Origin: Streptomyces fumanus
GTDB lineage: Bacteria > Actinomycetota > Actinomycetes > Streptomycetales > Streptomycetaceae
NCBI RefSeq assembly: GCF_014655295.1
Contig: NZ_BNBI01000004.1
Span: forward strand, 478,396 to 542,395
Length of the DNA: 64,000 nt
Direction: 5' to 3'
Program-made: the position numbers and the translations under genes
In this document: positions 37,500 to 47,478 of the stretch, one piece after another
Position numbering within the stretch: position 1 is the stretch's first letter
How the letters are laid out: the number at the start of each line of letters is the position of its first letter
Notes under the pieces: model-generated
Databases searched by the model: none
What the model saw: the letters and a program-made list of their open reading frames with translations, nothing else
Told to the model about the DNA's origin: nothing

Positions 37500-38906
37500 G
37501 TGGAGACGGCACAGCCGGTGGAGTCCTGGGCGGAGTTCGGGCGGCGGCTGCGGGCCTGGCGCAGACAGGCCGGACTGACCCAGTCGCAGCTCGGACTGAA
37601 GGTGGGGTACCACCACAGTCTCATCAGCAGGCTCGAGGCGGGGCTGCGCGAACCGCCGGCCGGGCTGGCGGGCCGGCTCGACTCCGTCCTGGGGACCGGC
37701 GGCGAGCTGGCCGCGGTCGTCGCCGCTCCGGGCGGGACGCCGTACCGCCCGCAGCGGCCGCCGGCGGACCCCCGGCTGTTCGCCCCGGTGCCGGGCGGCG
37801 GGGAAGCCCCCGCCGGCCAGTACGGGCTGGATCCCGTGCTGTGGCCGTCGGAGCTGCCCGCCGAGGGACTGGCGTGCCCGCTGCACGGCACGGTGGGCTG
37901 TGCGGTGCCCGACCTCGCGGGGGCACCGCACCTGCTGGACGGGCTGACCGCGTCGCAGGGCGGGTCCGACGGCCTCCCGTGCAGCGAGCCGGAGCTGCTG
38001 CACACGCTCACCGCTGTCCTGGCCTGTCTGATCCGCGGCGCGCTGCACCGGGGCGCGTCCGACGGCCTGACCACGGTGGAGCGGCTGTTACGGGCACTGG
38101 TGCGGTGGGCGGGGGCGGTGAACTCCACCGGCCGGCTGCCGTACGGGCAGCTCCGGCTGGCCGCGCAGTACGCCCAGGTCGCCGGGCGGCTGCGGATGCA
38201 GCGCGGGCAGAGCAGCATCGGCATGGCCTGGTTCGGCCACGGCCTGAGCTGGGCGGACGCGGTGCACGACGTCCTGGGCCGGGCGACCCTGCTCAGTGAC
38301 GTGTGCACCCTGGTCCGGCTCGACCGGGACGCCGGATCGGCGCTCGCGTACGCCGAGGCCATCGGCGCGGTGGACCCCGGGCGGCGGTGGGTGGTCACCC
38401 TCTCCCACCTGTACCGGGCCCGCGGGCACGCGCTCGGCCACGACGCCGCCGAGTGCCGACGGCACATCTCCCTGGCGCGGCGCGGATTCGCCCGCCTCGG
38501 CCGGCAGGACCGTCTGGAGGCGCCCTGGCTGTCCGGCGCCGAGGGCGAGATGAGGGTGGAGTCGGCGATCGGCGGGGCGCTGCGCGACCTCGCCGCCGTG
38601 ACCGGCGACCGGGTGACGGCGCGGCGTGCCGTCGACGCCACCGCGCGGTCGCGTGCCCAGTTGCCGCCGCTGATGCGGGAGACCCGGGTGCTGCTCACCC
38701 TGCGTCTGGCCGACTGCTGGGCGTGCGCGGGTGACCCCGGCGCGGCGGTCGCCCTGGCGGCCCCGGTGCTCGACGAGGCGGTGTCCTCGAGCGAGTTGGT
38801 GACCAACGCCGAGTTGCGCGGACTGCACGGCAGACTGCTCGCCCGCTGGGGTGACGTACCGGAGGTCAGGGAATACCGCGAGCGGCTGCCCGTTCCGGGG
38901 ATCTGA
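37500..38906 (+). CDS. XRE-type helix-turn-helix regulator with TTA codon
   Basis: A 468-residue protein starting at a GTG, with AGGAGG ten bases upstream. Residues about 13-65 form an XRE helix-turn-helix: RLRAWRRQAGLTQSQLGLK and GYHHSLISRLEAGLREPP. The rest is alpha-helical and Ala/Leu/Arg-rich, like the TPR-type sensory part of large actinomycete regulators. Codon 197 (38088-38090) is TTA, placing it under possible bldA control. It follows the NRPS operon in the same direction and is the only regulator beside it, so it is the best candidate for pathway control. A dre-like site lies about 415 bp upstream. Confidence 0.8.
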   Translation: METAQPVESWAEFGRRLRAWRRQAGLTQSQLGLKVGYHHSLISRLEAGLREPPAGLAGRLDSVLGTGGELAAVVAAPGGTPYRPQRPPADPRLFAPVPGGGEAPAGQYGLDPVLWPSELPAEGLACPLHGTVGCAVPDLAGAPHLLDGLTASQGGSDGLPCSEPELLHTLTAVLACLIRGALHRGASDGLTTVERLLRALVRWAGAVNSTGRLPYGQLRLAAQYAQVAGRLRMQRGQSSIGMAWFGHGLSWADAVHDVLGRATLLSDVCTLVRLDRDAGSALAYAEAIGAVDPGRRWVVTLSHLYRARGHALGHDAAECRRHISLARRGFARLGRQDRLEAPWLSGAEGEMRVESAIGGALRDLAAVTGDRVTARRAVDATARSRAQLPPLMRETRVLLTLRLADCWACAGDPGAAVALAAPVLDEAVSSSELVTNAELRGLHGRLLARWGDVPEVREYRERLPVPGI

Positions 38907-39082
38907 GCGCGTCCCGCCGCCCCCGCGCCTGTGCCGGTTTTTGCCAGGACGGGACGGCGGGACCGCGGCCCGTTGACCCGGACGCGGGGCGGTGTGAGGG
39001 TTCGGCCAGCCCGGTGGCGTGGCACGCCACCCCGGCGCGGCACGGTCGGAGACACCGACGTACCGCGGACACCGGCCCTTTG

Positions 39083-39102
39083 ATTGGCATGAGCATGCCA
39101 AT
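39083..39102. promoter_or_regulatory. Perfect 9-bp-arm palindrome upstream of the protease
   Basis: ATTGGCATG and CATGCCAAT are separated by AG and lie 43 bp before the start codon of the secreted protease, with GGGGGG following. The size and place fit a dimeric repressor or activator site for this gene. The cognate regulator is not known from the sequence. Confidence 0.55.
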
Positions 39103-39144
39103 AGGGGGGCGGGTGAGCCCCACGACCTCTCACAAGGAGCAACG

Positions 39145-42100
39145 ATGCTGAGAAAGCTGGCGGTGGCCGGGATATCCCTGGCCCTGACGCTGGGAGGGGT
39201 GGTGATGCCGGCCGCCTTCGCCTCGGCCGCGCCCCACGCCGCGCCCCCGGCGGGCAAGCCGAGACCGACCCCGGTCGCCAGAGCCGTCGCGGCCGCCGAC
39301 CAGGCGGCACGCAGCGGCCTCGACACGCTGGCCAAGGGCCCCGAGGAGCAGTACGACCGGCGGCAGGTCACCCCCTGGGTCAAGGGCCTGTACTCCGTCG
39401 CCTACGAACGCACCTACCGGGGCCTGCCGGTGGTGGGCGGGGACGTGGTCGTCCTCGCCGACGGCGACGGCGGGATCCGCTCGGTCCAGTCCGCCACCAA
39501 GGCCAGGATCGCGCTCTCCACCAAGGCCCGGGTCAGCGCCGCGCAAGCGGTCCGCACCAGCCGGGCCAGGCTGGCGAAGACCGAGAAGGTCGACTCCCGG
39601 CGGCTGGTCGTGCGGGCCCGGGGCGACCGCGCCACCCTCGCCTGGGAGACCGTGCTGACCGGGCGCACCGACGCGAACGCCCCCAGCCGGCTGCACGTCT
39701 TCGTCGACGCGCGCACCGGAAAGGTCGTCGACGCCTACGACGACGTACGCACGGGCAGCGGAAACAGCAAGTGGAACGGCCCTAACCCGCTGACCATCGA
39801 CACCTCCCGGTCGGGCTCCTCCTACGTGCTGCGCGACACCACCCGGCCCGGACTGCAGTGTTCGGACTACAGCGGCGGCCTGTTCACCAAGGCGACCGAC
39901 ACCTGGGGCACCGGCAACCCCACGAGCAAGGAAACCGGCTGCGTGGACGCGATGTTCGCCGCGCAGAAGGAATGGGACATGCTCAAGAACTGGCTCGGCC
40001 GCAACGGGCACGACGGCAACGGCGGCAGTTGGCCGGTCCGCGTCGGCCTCAACGAGCTGAACGCGTACTGGGACGGCTCCACCGTCACCATCGGCCGCAA
40101 CAGCGCCAACGAGTGGATCGCCGGGCTCGACGTGGTGGGCCACGAGTTCGGCCACGGCCTGGACTCCTTCACTCCGGGCGGCGCCAACCACGAGAGCGGG
40201 CTGGGCGAGGCGACCGGCGACATCATGGGCGCCCTGACCGAGGCGTACGCCAACGAGCCGGCGCCGTACGACACCCCTGACTACACCGTCGGCGAGGTGA
40301 TCAACCTCCAGGGCCGCGGCCCGATCCGCAACATGTACAACCCCAGCCAGGTCGGCAACAACCCCAACTGCTACTCCTCGTCGATCCCCCAGACCGAGGA
40401 GCACGCCGCGGCCGGCCCGCTCAACCACTGGTTCTACCTGCTGGCCGAGGGCTCCAACCCCGGCGGCGGCAAGCCCTCCAGCCCCACCTGCAACAACTCC
40501 ACCGTCACCGGCGTCGGCATCCAGAACGCGGGCAAGGTCTTCTACGGCGCCATGCTGCTCAAGACCAGCGGCATGACGTACAAGCGCTACCGCACCGCCA
40601 CCCTCACCACGGCGAAGAACCTCGACGCCAGTTGCGCCCTGTTCAACTCCACCAAGGCCGCCTGGGACGCGATCAGCGTGCCCGCGCAGACCGGCGACCC
40701 GGCCTGCACCGGGGAGCAGGCCGACTTCTCGCTGGCGCTCAGCCCCACCTCGGGTGACGTCGACGCGGGCTCCTCGGCGCGCGCCACCGTCAGCACCAGC
40801 ACCGTCTCCGGCAGCGCCCAGCAGGTCTCGCTGACCGCCTCCGGCGCGCCGGCCGGGGTGAACATCTCCTTCAGCCCGGCGACGGTCACCTCCGGCAGCA
40901 GCTCCACGATGACGGTCTCCACCTCGTCGGCCACAACCGCCGGGACCTACCAGATCACGGTCACGGGCACCGCCGGTACCAGGACCCACACCGCCCAGTA
41001 CACGCTGAGGGTGGGCGGCGGCGGCACTCCGTCCACCCCACCGGACGTCGACGTGGCCAAGGTGCAGGCACACCTCACCCAGTTGAACACCATCGCCTCG
41101 CAGAACGGCGGCAACCGCCGCTCCACCTCGGCCGGCTACCGGGCCTCGCTCGCCTACGTCAAGGGCCGGCTCCAGACGGCGGGCTATACGGTCACCGAAC
41201 AGAGCTGCACCTCCGGCTGCACCGCGGGAGCGGGCAACAACCTGATCGCCGAGTGGCCGCGGGGCGACGCCGACAACGTCTACATGTTCGGCGCACACCT
41301 CGACGGCGTGTCCGCCGGGCCCGGCATCAACGACAACGGCTCCGGTTCCGCCGCGCTCCTGGAGTCCGCGCTGACTCTGGCGCAGTCCAACCCCACCCTG
41401 AAGAACCGGGTCCGCTTCGCCTGGTGGACCGACGAGGAGCAGGGCCTGAACGGCTCCGACTTCTACGCCCGTTCGCTCTCCACGACCGAGCGCGCCCGGA
41501 TCAAGGCGTACTACAACTTCGACATGGTCGCCTCGACCAACGCGGGTTACTTCGTCAACAACCTGAACTCGGCCGCCTCGGGACCGCTGAAGGCGTACTG
41601 GGACTCCCTGGGGCTGGCCCCGCAGGAGAACGTCGAGGGCCAGGGCCGCTCCGACGACTACTCCTTCCAGCAGGTGGGCATCCCCACCTCCGGCTACGCC
41701 ACCGGCGCCTCGGCCGTGAAGTCCGCCGCCGAGGCGGCCAAGTGGGGCGGCACCGCGGGCCGCGCCTACGACCCCTGCTACCACTCCGCCTGCGACACCA
41801 CCAGCAACATCAACGCCACGGCGCTGAACCGCAGCGCGGACGGGATCGCGTACGCCATCTGGAAGACCGCCGTCGGTGACGCACCCGCACCGGCCGACGA
41901 CTTCTCGATCTCCGCCAACCCCGCCGCCGGCACGGTCTCGCCCGGCTCGTCCGCCACGGTGACCGTGTCCACCGCCACCACCAGCGGAAACGCCCAGAAC
42001 ATCAGCTTGTCGGCGTCCCGCGCTCCGGAGGGGGTGAGCGTGTCGTTCAGCCCTTCCTCGGTGACCTCCGGCCAGTCCTCGACGGCCACCGTGCGGGTGG

Positions 42101-42348
42101 CCGCGGGCACACCGGGCGGCACGTACACCCTCACCATCACGGGAACGGGTGAGACCAGCCACACCACCACCTACACCCTCACCGTGCCCGGCGGCAACGG
42201 CGGCGACACCACCTGGCAGGTGGGCGCCACCTATGCGGCCGGTGACGTCGTGACCTACGACGGCGTCAGCTACCGGTGCCTGCAGGGCCACACCGCCCAC
42301 CCGGGCTGGGAGCCGCCGAACGTCCCCGCCCTGTGGCAGCGCGTCTGA
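39145..42348 (+). CDS. Secreted M4-M28 fusion metalloprotease with chitin-binding module
   Basis: A 1067-residue exported protein with AAGGAG five bases before the ATG. In order: signal peptide (1-30), FTP/PepSY-like propeptide, an M4 thermolysin-type catalytic domain (zinc motif HEFGH at 333-337, third ligand in GEATGD at 354-359), an Ig-like PPC-type beta domain ([17 protein letters not shown]), an M28 aminopeptidase domain (FGAHLDGV with His718, [21 protein letters not shown]), a second beta domain ([17 protein letters not shown]) and a C-terminal ChiC-type carbohydrate-binding module ([20 protein letters not shown]). An endopeptidase and aminopeptidase on one chain could degrade proteins bound to chitin. 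Confidence 0.9.
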   Translation: MLRKLAVAGISLALTLGGVVMPAAFASAAPHAAPPAGKPRPTPVARAVAAADQAARSGLDTLAKGPEEQYDRRQVTPWVKGLYSVAYERTYRGLPVVGGDVVVLADGDGGIRSVQSATKARIALSTKARVSAAQAVRTSRARLAKTEKVDSRRLVVRARGDRATLAWETVLTGRTDANAPSRLHVFVDARTGKVVDAYDDVRTGSGNSKWNGPNPLTIDTSRSGSSYVLRDTTRPGLQCSDYSGGLFTKATDTWGTGNPTSKETGCVDAMFAAQKEWDMLKNWLGRNGHDGNGGSWPVRVGLNELNAYWDGSTVTIGRNSANEWIAGLDVVGHEFGHGLDSFTPGGANHESGLGEATGDIMGALTEAYANEPAPYDTPDYTVGEVINLQGRGPIRNMYNPSQVGNNPNCYSSSIPQTEEHAAAGPLNHWFYLLAEGSNPGGGKPSSPTCNNSTVTGVGIQNAGKVFYGAMLLKTSGMTYKRYRTATLTTAKNLDASCALFNSTKAAWDAISVPAQTGDPACTGEQADFSLALSPTSGDVDAGSSARATVSTSTVSGSAQQVSLTASGAPAGVNISFSPATVTSGSSSTMTVSTSSATTAGTYQITVTGTAGTRTHTAQYTLRVGGGGTPSTPPDVDVAKVQAHLTQLNTIASQNGGNRRSTSAGYRASLAYVKGRLQTAGYTVTEQSCTSGCTAGAGNNLIAEWPRGDADNVYMFGAHLDGVSAGPGINDNGSGSAALLESALTLAQSNPTLKNRVRFAWWTDEEQGLNGSDFYARSLSTTERARIKAYYNFDMVASTNAGYFVNNLNSAASGPLKAYWDSLGLAPQENVEGQGRSDDYSFQQVGIPTSGYATGASAVKSAAEAAKWGGTAGRAYDPCYHSACDTTSNINATALNRSADGIAYAIWKTAVGDAPAPADDFSISANPAAGTVSPGSSATVTVSTATTSGNAQNISLSASRAPEGVSVSFSPSSVTSGQSSTATVRVAAGTPGGTYTLTITGTGETSHTTTYTLTVPGGNGGDTTWQVGATYAAGDVVTYDGVSYRCLQGHTAHPGWEPPNVPALWQRV

Positions 42349-42393
42349 CCGTCGCCACACGGCAGGACGCACACGCACGAGCGCGCACACCGG

Positions 42394-42429
42394 CCCCGGC
42401 CGGTCCCCGTGGGACGGGACCGGCCGGGG
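42394..42429. terminator. Bidirectional hairpin terminator
   Basis: CCCCGGCCGGTCCC and its exact complement (14 bp) surround an 8-base loop, 46 bp after the protease stop and before the convergent oxidoreductase. It lacks a U-run, as is usual for Streptomyces. Confidence 0.75.
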
Positions 42430-42635
42430 CTGCGTCATGCGCGGCCCGGGCCGGAGCCGACGGTGTCGCTTCGGGAGGACGGGCGCCGAGGACCACGTGA
42501 GCGGGCCGCAGCCGGCAGGCGAACCCTTGGGCGACGACCCGGCCGGCAGCCCGGTCGGGAGACCCGGCAGGAGGACCGCTGAGGAAGCCGCGGCAGGAAA
42601 CCCCGGTCAGGAACGCCCCGGTCAGGACGCCCCGG

Positions 42636-43685
42636 TCAAGCGAACGCGGGCATGATCCGCTCGTGGATCATACGGAGCTGGGTGTCCACGTCGGCCACAT
42701 CGGGAAGGTCGCGGCCGGTGAACGCCTTCACGAGTGTGCGGTCGGTGAGCGCGCAGATCACGTGGTTCACCCCGGCGGGGGCGATCTCGCGCCGGATCTT
42801 GTCCAGACACTCCTCCGGCGTGCCCGCCACCGAAAGGCGTTCGGCGACCTCCGGTGACGTCAGCTCGATGCCGCGGGCGAGATCACCGCTGGCGATGGCC
42901 TCGATGACCGGCTTGAGCTCGCCCGGCTCCACCCCGTTGCGGAGCAGTTGTTCCTCGGGCATGGAGGAGGCGTAGATGCCGACCATGCTGCGCGCCGCGT
43001 CCTTGGCCGCCGCGGAATCGGGGCCGGTGGCGAAGACGACCCAGGCGCCGATGTCGAGCGACTTCCAGTCCCTGCCCGCGCGTTCGGCGCCGGCCCGGAT
43101 GTGGCGGACCGCGTACTCGTATGCCTCGCGGGTGTAGCTGAGGGCGTGGTGGCAGCCGTCGGAGAGTTCCCCGGCCGCCTCGAAGGACTTCGGCCCGCGC
43201 ATCGCGCCCAGCTTCAGCGGCACCCGCTCCTGCACGGGACGGGCGAAGGTGAACAGCCCGTCGTAGGCGTAGAACTCGCCGTCGAAGGTGATGCTCCCCT
43301 CGTCCAGCAGGGTGCGCACCACGTGCAGGGCCTCTTTGACCCGGGACAGCGGCCGGGTGCGGGCCCAGTCGATCCGGTACTGCGCCAGCAGCCCGAAGTT
43401 CCCGCTCGACAGGACCCCTTCGGCGCGTCCGCCGGACAGCTCGTCCAAGGTGGCGAGGGCCTGCGCGATCAGCGTCGGCTCGCGCAGCGTCACCGGGGAC
43501 ACGCTCGGCCCCAGGCGGATCCGGCTGGTGCGGCCCGCGGCGGCGGCGAAGAGGAGCCACAAGTCCTTGTGCCAGGTCTCGTCGGCGGCGTAGCAGGCGT
43601 GGAAGCCCAGTTCGTCGGCGAGGCGGATCGATTCGAGCGACTCGGCGAGCGGGTAGTCGGGGAGCATGGCATAGCTGAACTTCAC
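42636..43685 (-). CDS. LLM-class F420/FMN-dependent oxidoreductase
   Basis: A 349-residue protein starting at a GTG (MKFSYAMLPDYPLAESLES), with GGAAGG upstream. It has the TIM-barrel luciferase-like fold with ACYAADETWHKDLW, RIRLGPSVSPVTLREPTLIA and LDELSGGRAEGVLSSGNFG, close to the methylenetetrahydromethanopterin-reductase-like group that uses coenzyme F420. The reaction is unknown. It stands alone, convergent with the protease gene and unrelated to the NRPS operon by position. Confidence 0.85.
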   Translation of the reverse strand: MKFSYAMLPDYPLAESLESIRLADELGFHACYAADETWHKDLWLLFAAAAGRTSRIRLGPSVSPVTLREPTLIAQALATLDELSGGRAEGVLSSGNFGLLAQYRIDWARTRPLSRVKEALHVVRTLLDEGSITFDGEFYAYDGLFTFARPVQERVPLKLGAMRGPKSFEAAGELSDGCHHALSYTREAYEYAVRHIRAGAERAGRDWKSLDIGAWVVFATGPDSAAAKDAARSMVGIYASSMPEEQLLRNGVEPGELKPVIEAIASGDLARGIELTSPEVAERLSVAGTPEECLDKIRREIAPAGVNHVICALTDRTLVKAFTGRDLPDVADVDTQLRMIHERIMPAFA

Positions 43686-44045
43686 GGACGCCTGCCTTCC
43701 CAGGGAGCGATCGGCGGTACGGGTGGGTCCCGCGCCTGTCTTCCCCCGAGGATGTGGAGGAACGGCGCCACCTGTCCAGAGGAACACGTGTGTCGGCACG
43801 TCCCCCCGCGGCCGGGCGGGGGAACACAGCGTCTTCCCGTGGAGCGTGCGGTCGCCCCGGCGGCCTGGCAGGGTGTTGACGAACTCCTACGCGCCCCCTT
43901 CCAGAAGTCACCGCCACAGGACGGCATCCCGAGCCGAGCCCACCACTGCCGTGATCGCCGTCGCCGCCCACAGCCGAGATGCCCCAGCTCGGCTCCCGTC
44001 CGTACCACCAACTCACCGCTGTCAGGCCGGGGATACGATGACCGG
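43686..44045. other. Divergent intergenic region, nothing recognised
   Basis: About 360 bp between the oxidoreductase and a hypothetical gene, presumably holding two promoters. No palindrome or RNA feature was noticed. Confidence 0.35.
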
Positions 44046-44654
44046 GTGAACGGATCGAAGGCACCGGCCGACTCCGATGCGCCCGCTTGGCGGCCCGGCG
44101 CGCCGGGTGCCTTGCTGTCACTTCTGGGGACCGATGAGAGGGCCGTGGCGTTTTTTGCCGGCGTCGCGGATCTCGACGCGACGGACCCGGACTCTCACGA
44201 GTTGGAAGAGGGGGTCCGGCTCGCCTCCGGGGCCCGGCTGGAGCAGTTCGCGCGAGCCGGGTCGGGGGACGCGTACTGCTTCGTCGGCGAGGGCGGTGAG
44301 GAACGCCCCGTGGTGTATGTGAGCCTCGACGGCGAGGCCGGCCTGCTCGCGCTCGGACTGCCGGAGTTGGTGCGCCTGTGTCTCGTGGCGCCGTGGTGGC
44401 GAGACGCTCCGGGCCGGACGCCCGAAGAACTCCGGGCGGTCGCCGACGAGTACCGGGAGGACCTGCCTGACTTCGATCGGCGACGGGAGCATGCGGCCCG
44501 GGCGCTCGGTATCGACCTGGATGAGCTGCCATCCGAAGCGACGGTCCTGGCCCGGCTCGTGGAGCGGTCCCGGGGACCGATGGCAGCGGCTTGCCTCGTC
44601 GTCGGGCACGAGGGCGATCCGCTCGACCCCCTTTTCGACGCCGCCCGCCCCTGA
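44046..44654 (+). CDS. Hypothetical acidic protein
   Basis: A 202-residue acidic, soluble protein starting at a GTG (MNGSKAPADSDAPAWRPGAP). Features are an SLLGTDERAVAFFAGVADLDATDPDSHELEEGV segment interrupted by turns, and a conserved-looking VYVSLDGEAGLLALGLPELV. There is no signal peptide or known motif. The general style (acidic, Trp-rich middle) recalls SMI1/SUKH-like immunity proteins, but I cannot confirm that. Codon use is normal Streptomyces. Confidence 0.55.
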   Translation: MNGSKAPADSDAPAWRPGAPGALLSLLGTDERAVAFFAGVADLDATDPDSHELEEGVRLASGARLEQFARAGSGDAYCFVGEGGEERPVVYVSLDGEAGLLALGLPELVRLCLVAPWWRDAPGRTPEELRAVADEYREDLPDFDRRREHAARALGIDLDELPSEATVLARLVERSRGPMAAACLVVGHEGDPLDPLFDAARP

Positions 44655-45313
44655 CCGACCGGCCATCGAACTGGCCTTCAGCCGAACCCGGGCCGGCGCG
44701 GACGACTGCAGCGATGAAGTCCTCGACCACTTCACCGGCGACCGGTGAGCCACCGTACAGGGCTGGCCGCGATGGCGGGGCTGCTCTGCGCCGGTGGCGC
44801 GGCGGTCATCGCCCTGAGCGCCGCGACGGAAGCGGAGCCGCAGCCCACTCCGCCGCGAGGAACGTGGTGGAGAACGACGGACCGAACCCGTGCTTCCACT
44901 CCTTGCGCAGGGTTATGGCGTCCTTGGCTGTGTGCCGACACGCGGCGTACACGGTGTCGACCGGCTCGACGGGCAGACGGACGTGGACCGACTTCTCCCG
45001 CACGCACCGGCCGAACGGCCCGGCGCTACGGGCACTTGGCAGATCGCCACGCCCTGCCGTCACGTCAAGCCGCCAGGCCCACGCGAACCGGTCAGAGGTC
45101 GTCTGCGCTTCGTGAGCGGTTCGCATCGCGAAGTCGCTGCGTCCATCAGCGATCGAGCGGCGCGCCCCTCCCGGAGAACGCCGGGACCCCGGCCGAGGGC
45201 AGAACTCAGCGACCGGGGTCTTGGTGTTCGCACTGGTCAGACGGGGTCGTGTGGTGCGCTTCCGCTGCCGGGAGGCTCAGTCTCTGCGCAGGACCTCCGC
45301 AGGCAGCCACCGT
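44655..45313. other. No supported gene; possible wrecked secreted protein
   Basis: At 44,745 a GTG opens a frame with a convincing signal peptide (MSHRTGLAAMAGLLCAGGAA ... ATEAE), but the following sequence loses coding character within 20 codons. A frameshifted small exported protein is the most I can suggest. Confidence 0.3.
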
Positions 45314-45709
45314 TCACCCGTTGGTTTTCTGCACCCCCGCATACGTGATGGTGTCGCTGGAGGCGCCGCACCATCGCGCGCTTCTGGCGTTCGGGCCCGG
45401 CGTCTTCCAGGGTCCTTGTGCGGTGTAGATGCTCCCGGTGGACCGTTTGCAGGTGATCGTGACCCGGAACTGGCCGTTCCCGCTCGTGCAGGTGGCCTCA
45501 CCGAGCCCGTTCGTATACTTCCTGGCCGTGCAGCCGGACGGAGCCGCGATGACGACATCCGTCGTGCCGGGCGCGAGACGGAGCTCGTCGCGGGCGGCCC
45601 CCGTCAGGCTCTGCGACTGCGCGGCCGCCACCCCCGGGACACCGATCGCGAACGCACCGACTGCGAGGATCCCCGCGCCAAGGACGCGCATACGGTTTTC
45701 GAAGAACAC
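45314..45709 (-). CDS. Small secreted protein, unknown
   Basis: A 131-residue protein. The GTG start (MFFENRMRVLGAG) has GAGG close upstream, and the internal ATG (45,691) is an alternative. The signal peptide ends at GVPGVAAAQS (about residue 31). The mature domain has four cysteines (SGCTARKY, ATCTSGNG, ITCKRS, RWCGASS) that could form two disulfides. Family unrecognised. Its size and Cys pattern suggest a stable extracellular fold. Confidence 0.65.
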   Translation of the reverse strand: MFFENRMRVLGAGILAVGAFAIGVPGVAAAQSQSLTGAARDELRLAPGTTDVVIAAPSGCTARKYTNGLGEATCTSGNGQFRVTITCKRSTGSIYTAQGPWKTPGPNARSARWCGASSDTITYAGVQKTNG

Positions 45710-46042
45710 TGGGCCTCATCCCTTCACAGCGACTGACCCCTACGTAAGGTCAGGTCCTCACGGCAAACGCCCCCGACACCGGCCAGGGCACGGCCACCAC
45801 AGCAGAATCCGACATTCTCGACATCTCCTGTCGGCTGCGACCCGCTGCGTTCCAGAAGTCAGGCCCGCCGTCCTGGGACCCTCCCGACGTGACGAGCGCA
45901 GGCCGAGCCCGGCCCATGATCATCTGTGCACTGAAAGGTGAAACAAGCGGCCCGCGAATACGCGACACCGCACCATGTGAGCCCACCAGTCCCGGCCGGA
46001 CCATCGGTCGTCGGCCTTGAGGGGACCCGGCCCCGTCCCGGA
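45710..46042. other. Intergenic, no gene seen
   Basis: About 330 bp between the secreted protein gene and DUF402. A/T-richer patches occur near 45,740-45,830. No coding or RNA gene was recognised. Confidence 0.35.
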
Positions 46043-46540
46043 TCAGTTGAGGAGAGCGCTCAACCGCCCGCTGTTGGCGACCTGTTCCAGCTCGTCCAGC
46101 GCGGCCACGGCGCTGCGTGCTGCCTCCGGGTCACGCTCGCTCAGGCCGCTCGCCGCGAATTCGTCCTCGTCGAGCCGCAGAACGGTGGCCGCGTCCGCGG
46201 ACACCCACAAGTCCAGATCGAGGTCCTCGACGACGAGCTCCTTGCCGTCCAGGACGCTCGGCCTGGTGATGTCGCAGTACCAGCCCTTGAGGGCACCGTC
46301 CGCCGAACGCACTTCCTTGACCGCGTACCAGCGATCGCGCCAGTAGCGCTCCACGAACACATCGCCAGGTTCGAAGCGCACGAAGCCGAAATCCCGTACG
46401 TCCGGAGCGGCCCAGTCCGCGCGGACCGTGATCCGTGCGCCGTCGTCCGCGAGCAACTGTGCCGGGTAGCGAATCTTGGTGCGGCCTGCTTTGACCAGGA
46501 CGACGTCCACCGTGCGCTGCCCGGCAGCGTGCTCGGACAT
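46043..46540 (-). CDS. DUF402 domain protein
   Basis: A 165-residue protein starting MSEHAAGQRTVDVVLVKAGR. It has GDVFVERYWRDRWYAVKEVR, LKGWYCDITRPSVLDGKELV, and VVEDLDLDLWVSADAATVLRLDEDEF, the conserved core of DUF402, whose acidic D-L-D-L-D cluster binds divalent cations and in FomD-type members supports phosphoester hydrolysis. The exact substrate is unknown. It is a single gene facing away from a small secreted protein gene. Confidence 0.85.
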   Translation of the reverse strand: MSEHAAGQRTVDVVLVKAGRTKIRYPAQLLADDGARITVRADWAAPDVRDFGFVRFEPGDVFVERYWRDRWYAVKEVRSADGALKGWYCDITRPSVLDGKELVVEDLDLDLWVSADAATVLRLDEDEFAASGLSERDPEAARSAVAALDELEQVANSGRLSALLN

Positions 46541-46800
46541 AACGGGCCTCCGTGTGTCAGATGTCGTAGCCGAACCCCGTGAAGATCATCGGCATCATAC
46601 GGTTGTCCGCCGCGTCGTACGTCGCCAGGCCAGGCCAGGGAATGGGCACCCGTGTCAGCGGTGCCGCTAGGTGAGGACTGGTTTGGTCTGGACCATTGCT
46701 CTCCGGGCCGGTGTGGGGGAAGCTGCTCACCAAGCGCCGGATCATCGCGACCGGAACGCCCGCACGCTCGCCCCCGGAACAGGAAGGCAGCACCACACCC
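46541..46800. other. Divergent promoter region
   Basis: The 260 bp between DUF402 (minus) and a small secreted protein (plus) should include both promoters. Nothing more specific was identified. Confidence 0.3.
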
Positions 46801-47022
46801 ATGCGCAAAGCGATCTCGACCCTGAGCTTGACCGGACTGCTGGCCGCGGCCGCCCTGCTGCTCGCCCCGTCCGCCCAGGCCGCCGGCCTCGTCTACGTCG
46901 GCATGTACCCGACCGCCGCCGCCTGCGACGCGGCCGGCAAGGACTACGTGGCACGCGGCCTGACGACCGGCTACTTCTGCGACGTCACGCCGTACGCCAG
47001 CCGCCTGTCCATCTGGGGCTGA
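46801..47022 (+). CDS. Tiny secreted protein
   Basis: A 73-residue protein starting MRKAISTLSLTGLLAAAALL, with signal peptide ending APSAQAA (about residue 27). The mature part is about 45 residues (GLVYVGMYPTAAACDAAGKD ... FCDVTPYAS) with two cysteines. Similar Cys-pair exported peptides are common in Streptomyces, and the function is unknown. GGAAGGCAGC lies about 14 bases before the ATG. It may be the sole gene on its transcript. Confidence 0.6.
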   Translation: MRKAISTLSLTGLLAAAALLLAPSAQAAGLVYVGMYPTAAACDAAGKDYVARGLTTGYFCDVTPYASRLSIWG

Positions 47023-47478
47023 CCGTACCGACTCCCGCCCAGCCGGACTCCCGGCACAGGGACGTGACCGCCCACCCCGCGGCCGGGCGGAAGTCGAGGT
47101 ATGGGTGCGCCGCGGCAGACGCTCGCTGCCGCGGCGGGCACCGGCTGCGACCCGGATACCGACGACGTCGTCCAGGATGCACACGGGACAAACCCTTGGC
47201 GGTTGTCCTCTCCGGAACTGACGCGGAAGGCGGCATCGACTGGTCCATGGTGAGCATGGACCCCACCTCCTGCCGGGCCCACCAACACGCCGCGGGAGCA
47301 CGTGAGAAACCCCTGCGGCTTCCGGGAACAGGCCGTCGGGGTGGCGGCTGGCGTCGTCCCAAGGAGCTGGGGCCACGATCTCGTTGCTTCGGGCGCACTG
47401 GCCTCGTACGGGGCACGCGCGCGGCCGGGAGTCGCCCCGTCGCTTCGCGGGAACCGGATGCGCACCAGCGGCCGTCGT
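47023..47478. other. Intergenic, no gene seen
   Basis: About 450 bp between the tiny secreted protein and the SDR gene stop. Open frames exist but have no recognisable protein. The stretch may hold the terminators of both convergent genes. Confidence 0.35.

Noticed and set aside
38912..38975. Terminator after the XRE regulator
   Set aside because: GTCCCGCCG and CGGCGGGAC are complementary but over 30 bases apart, too far for a convincing hairpin.
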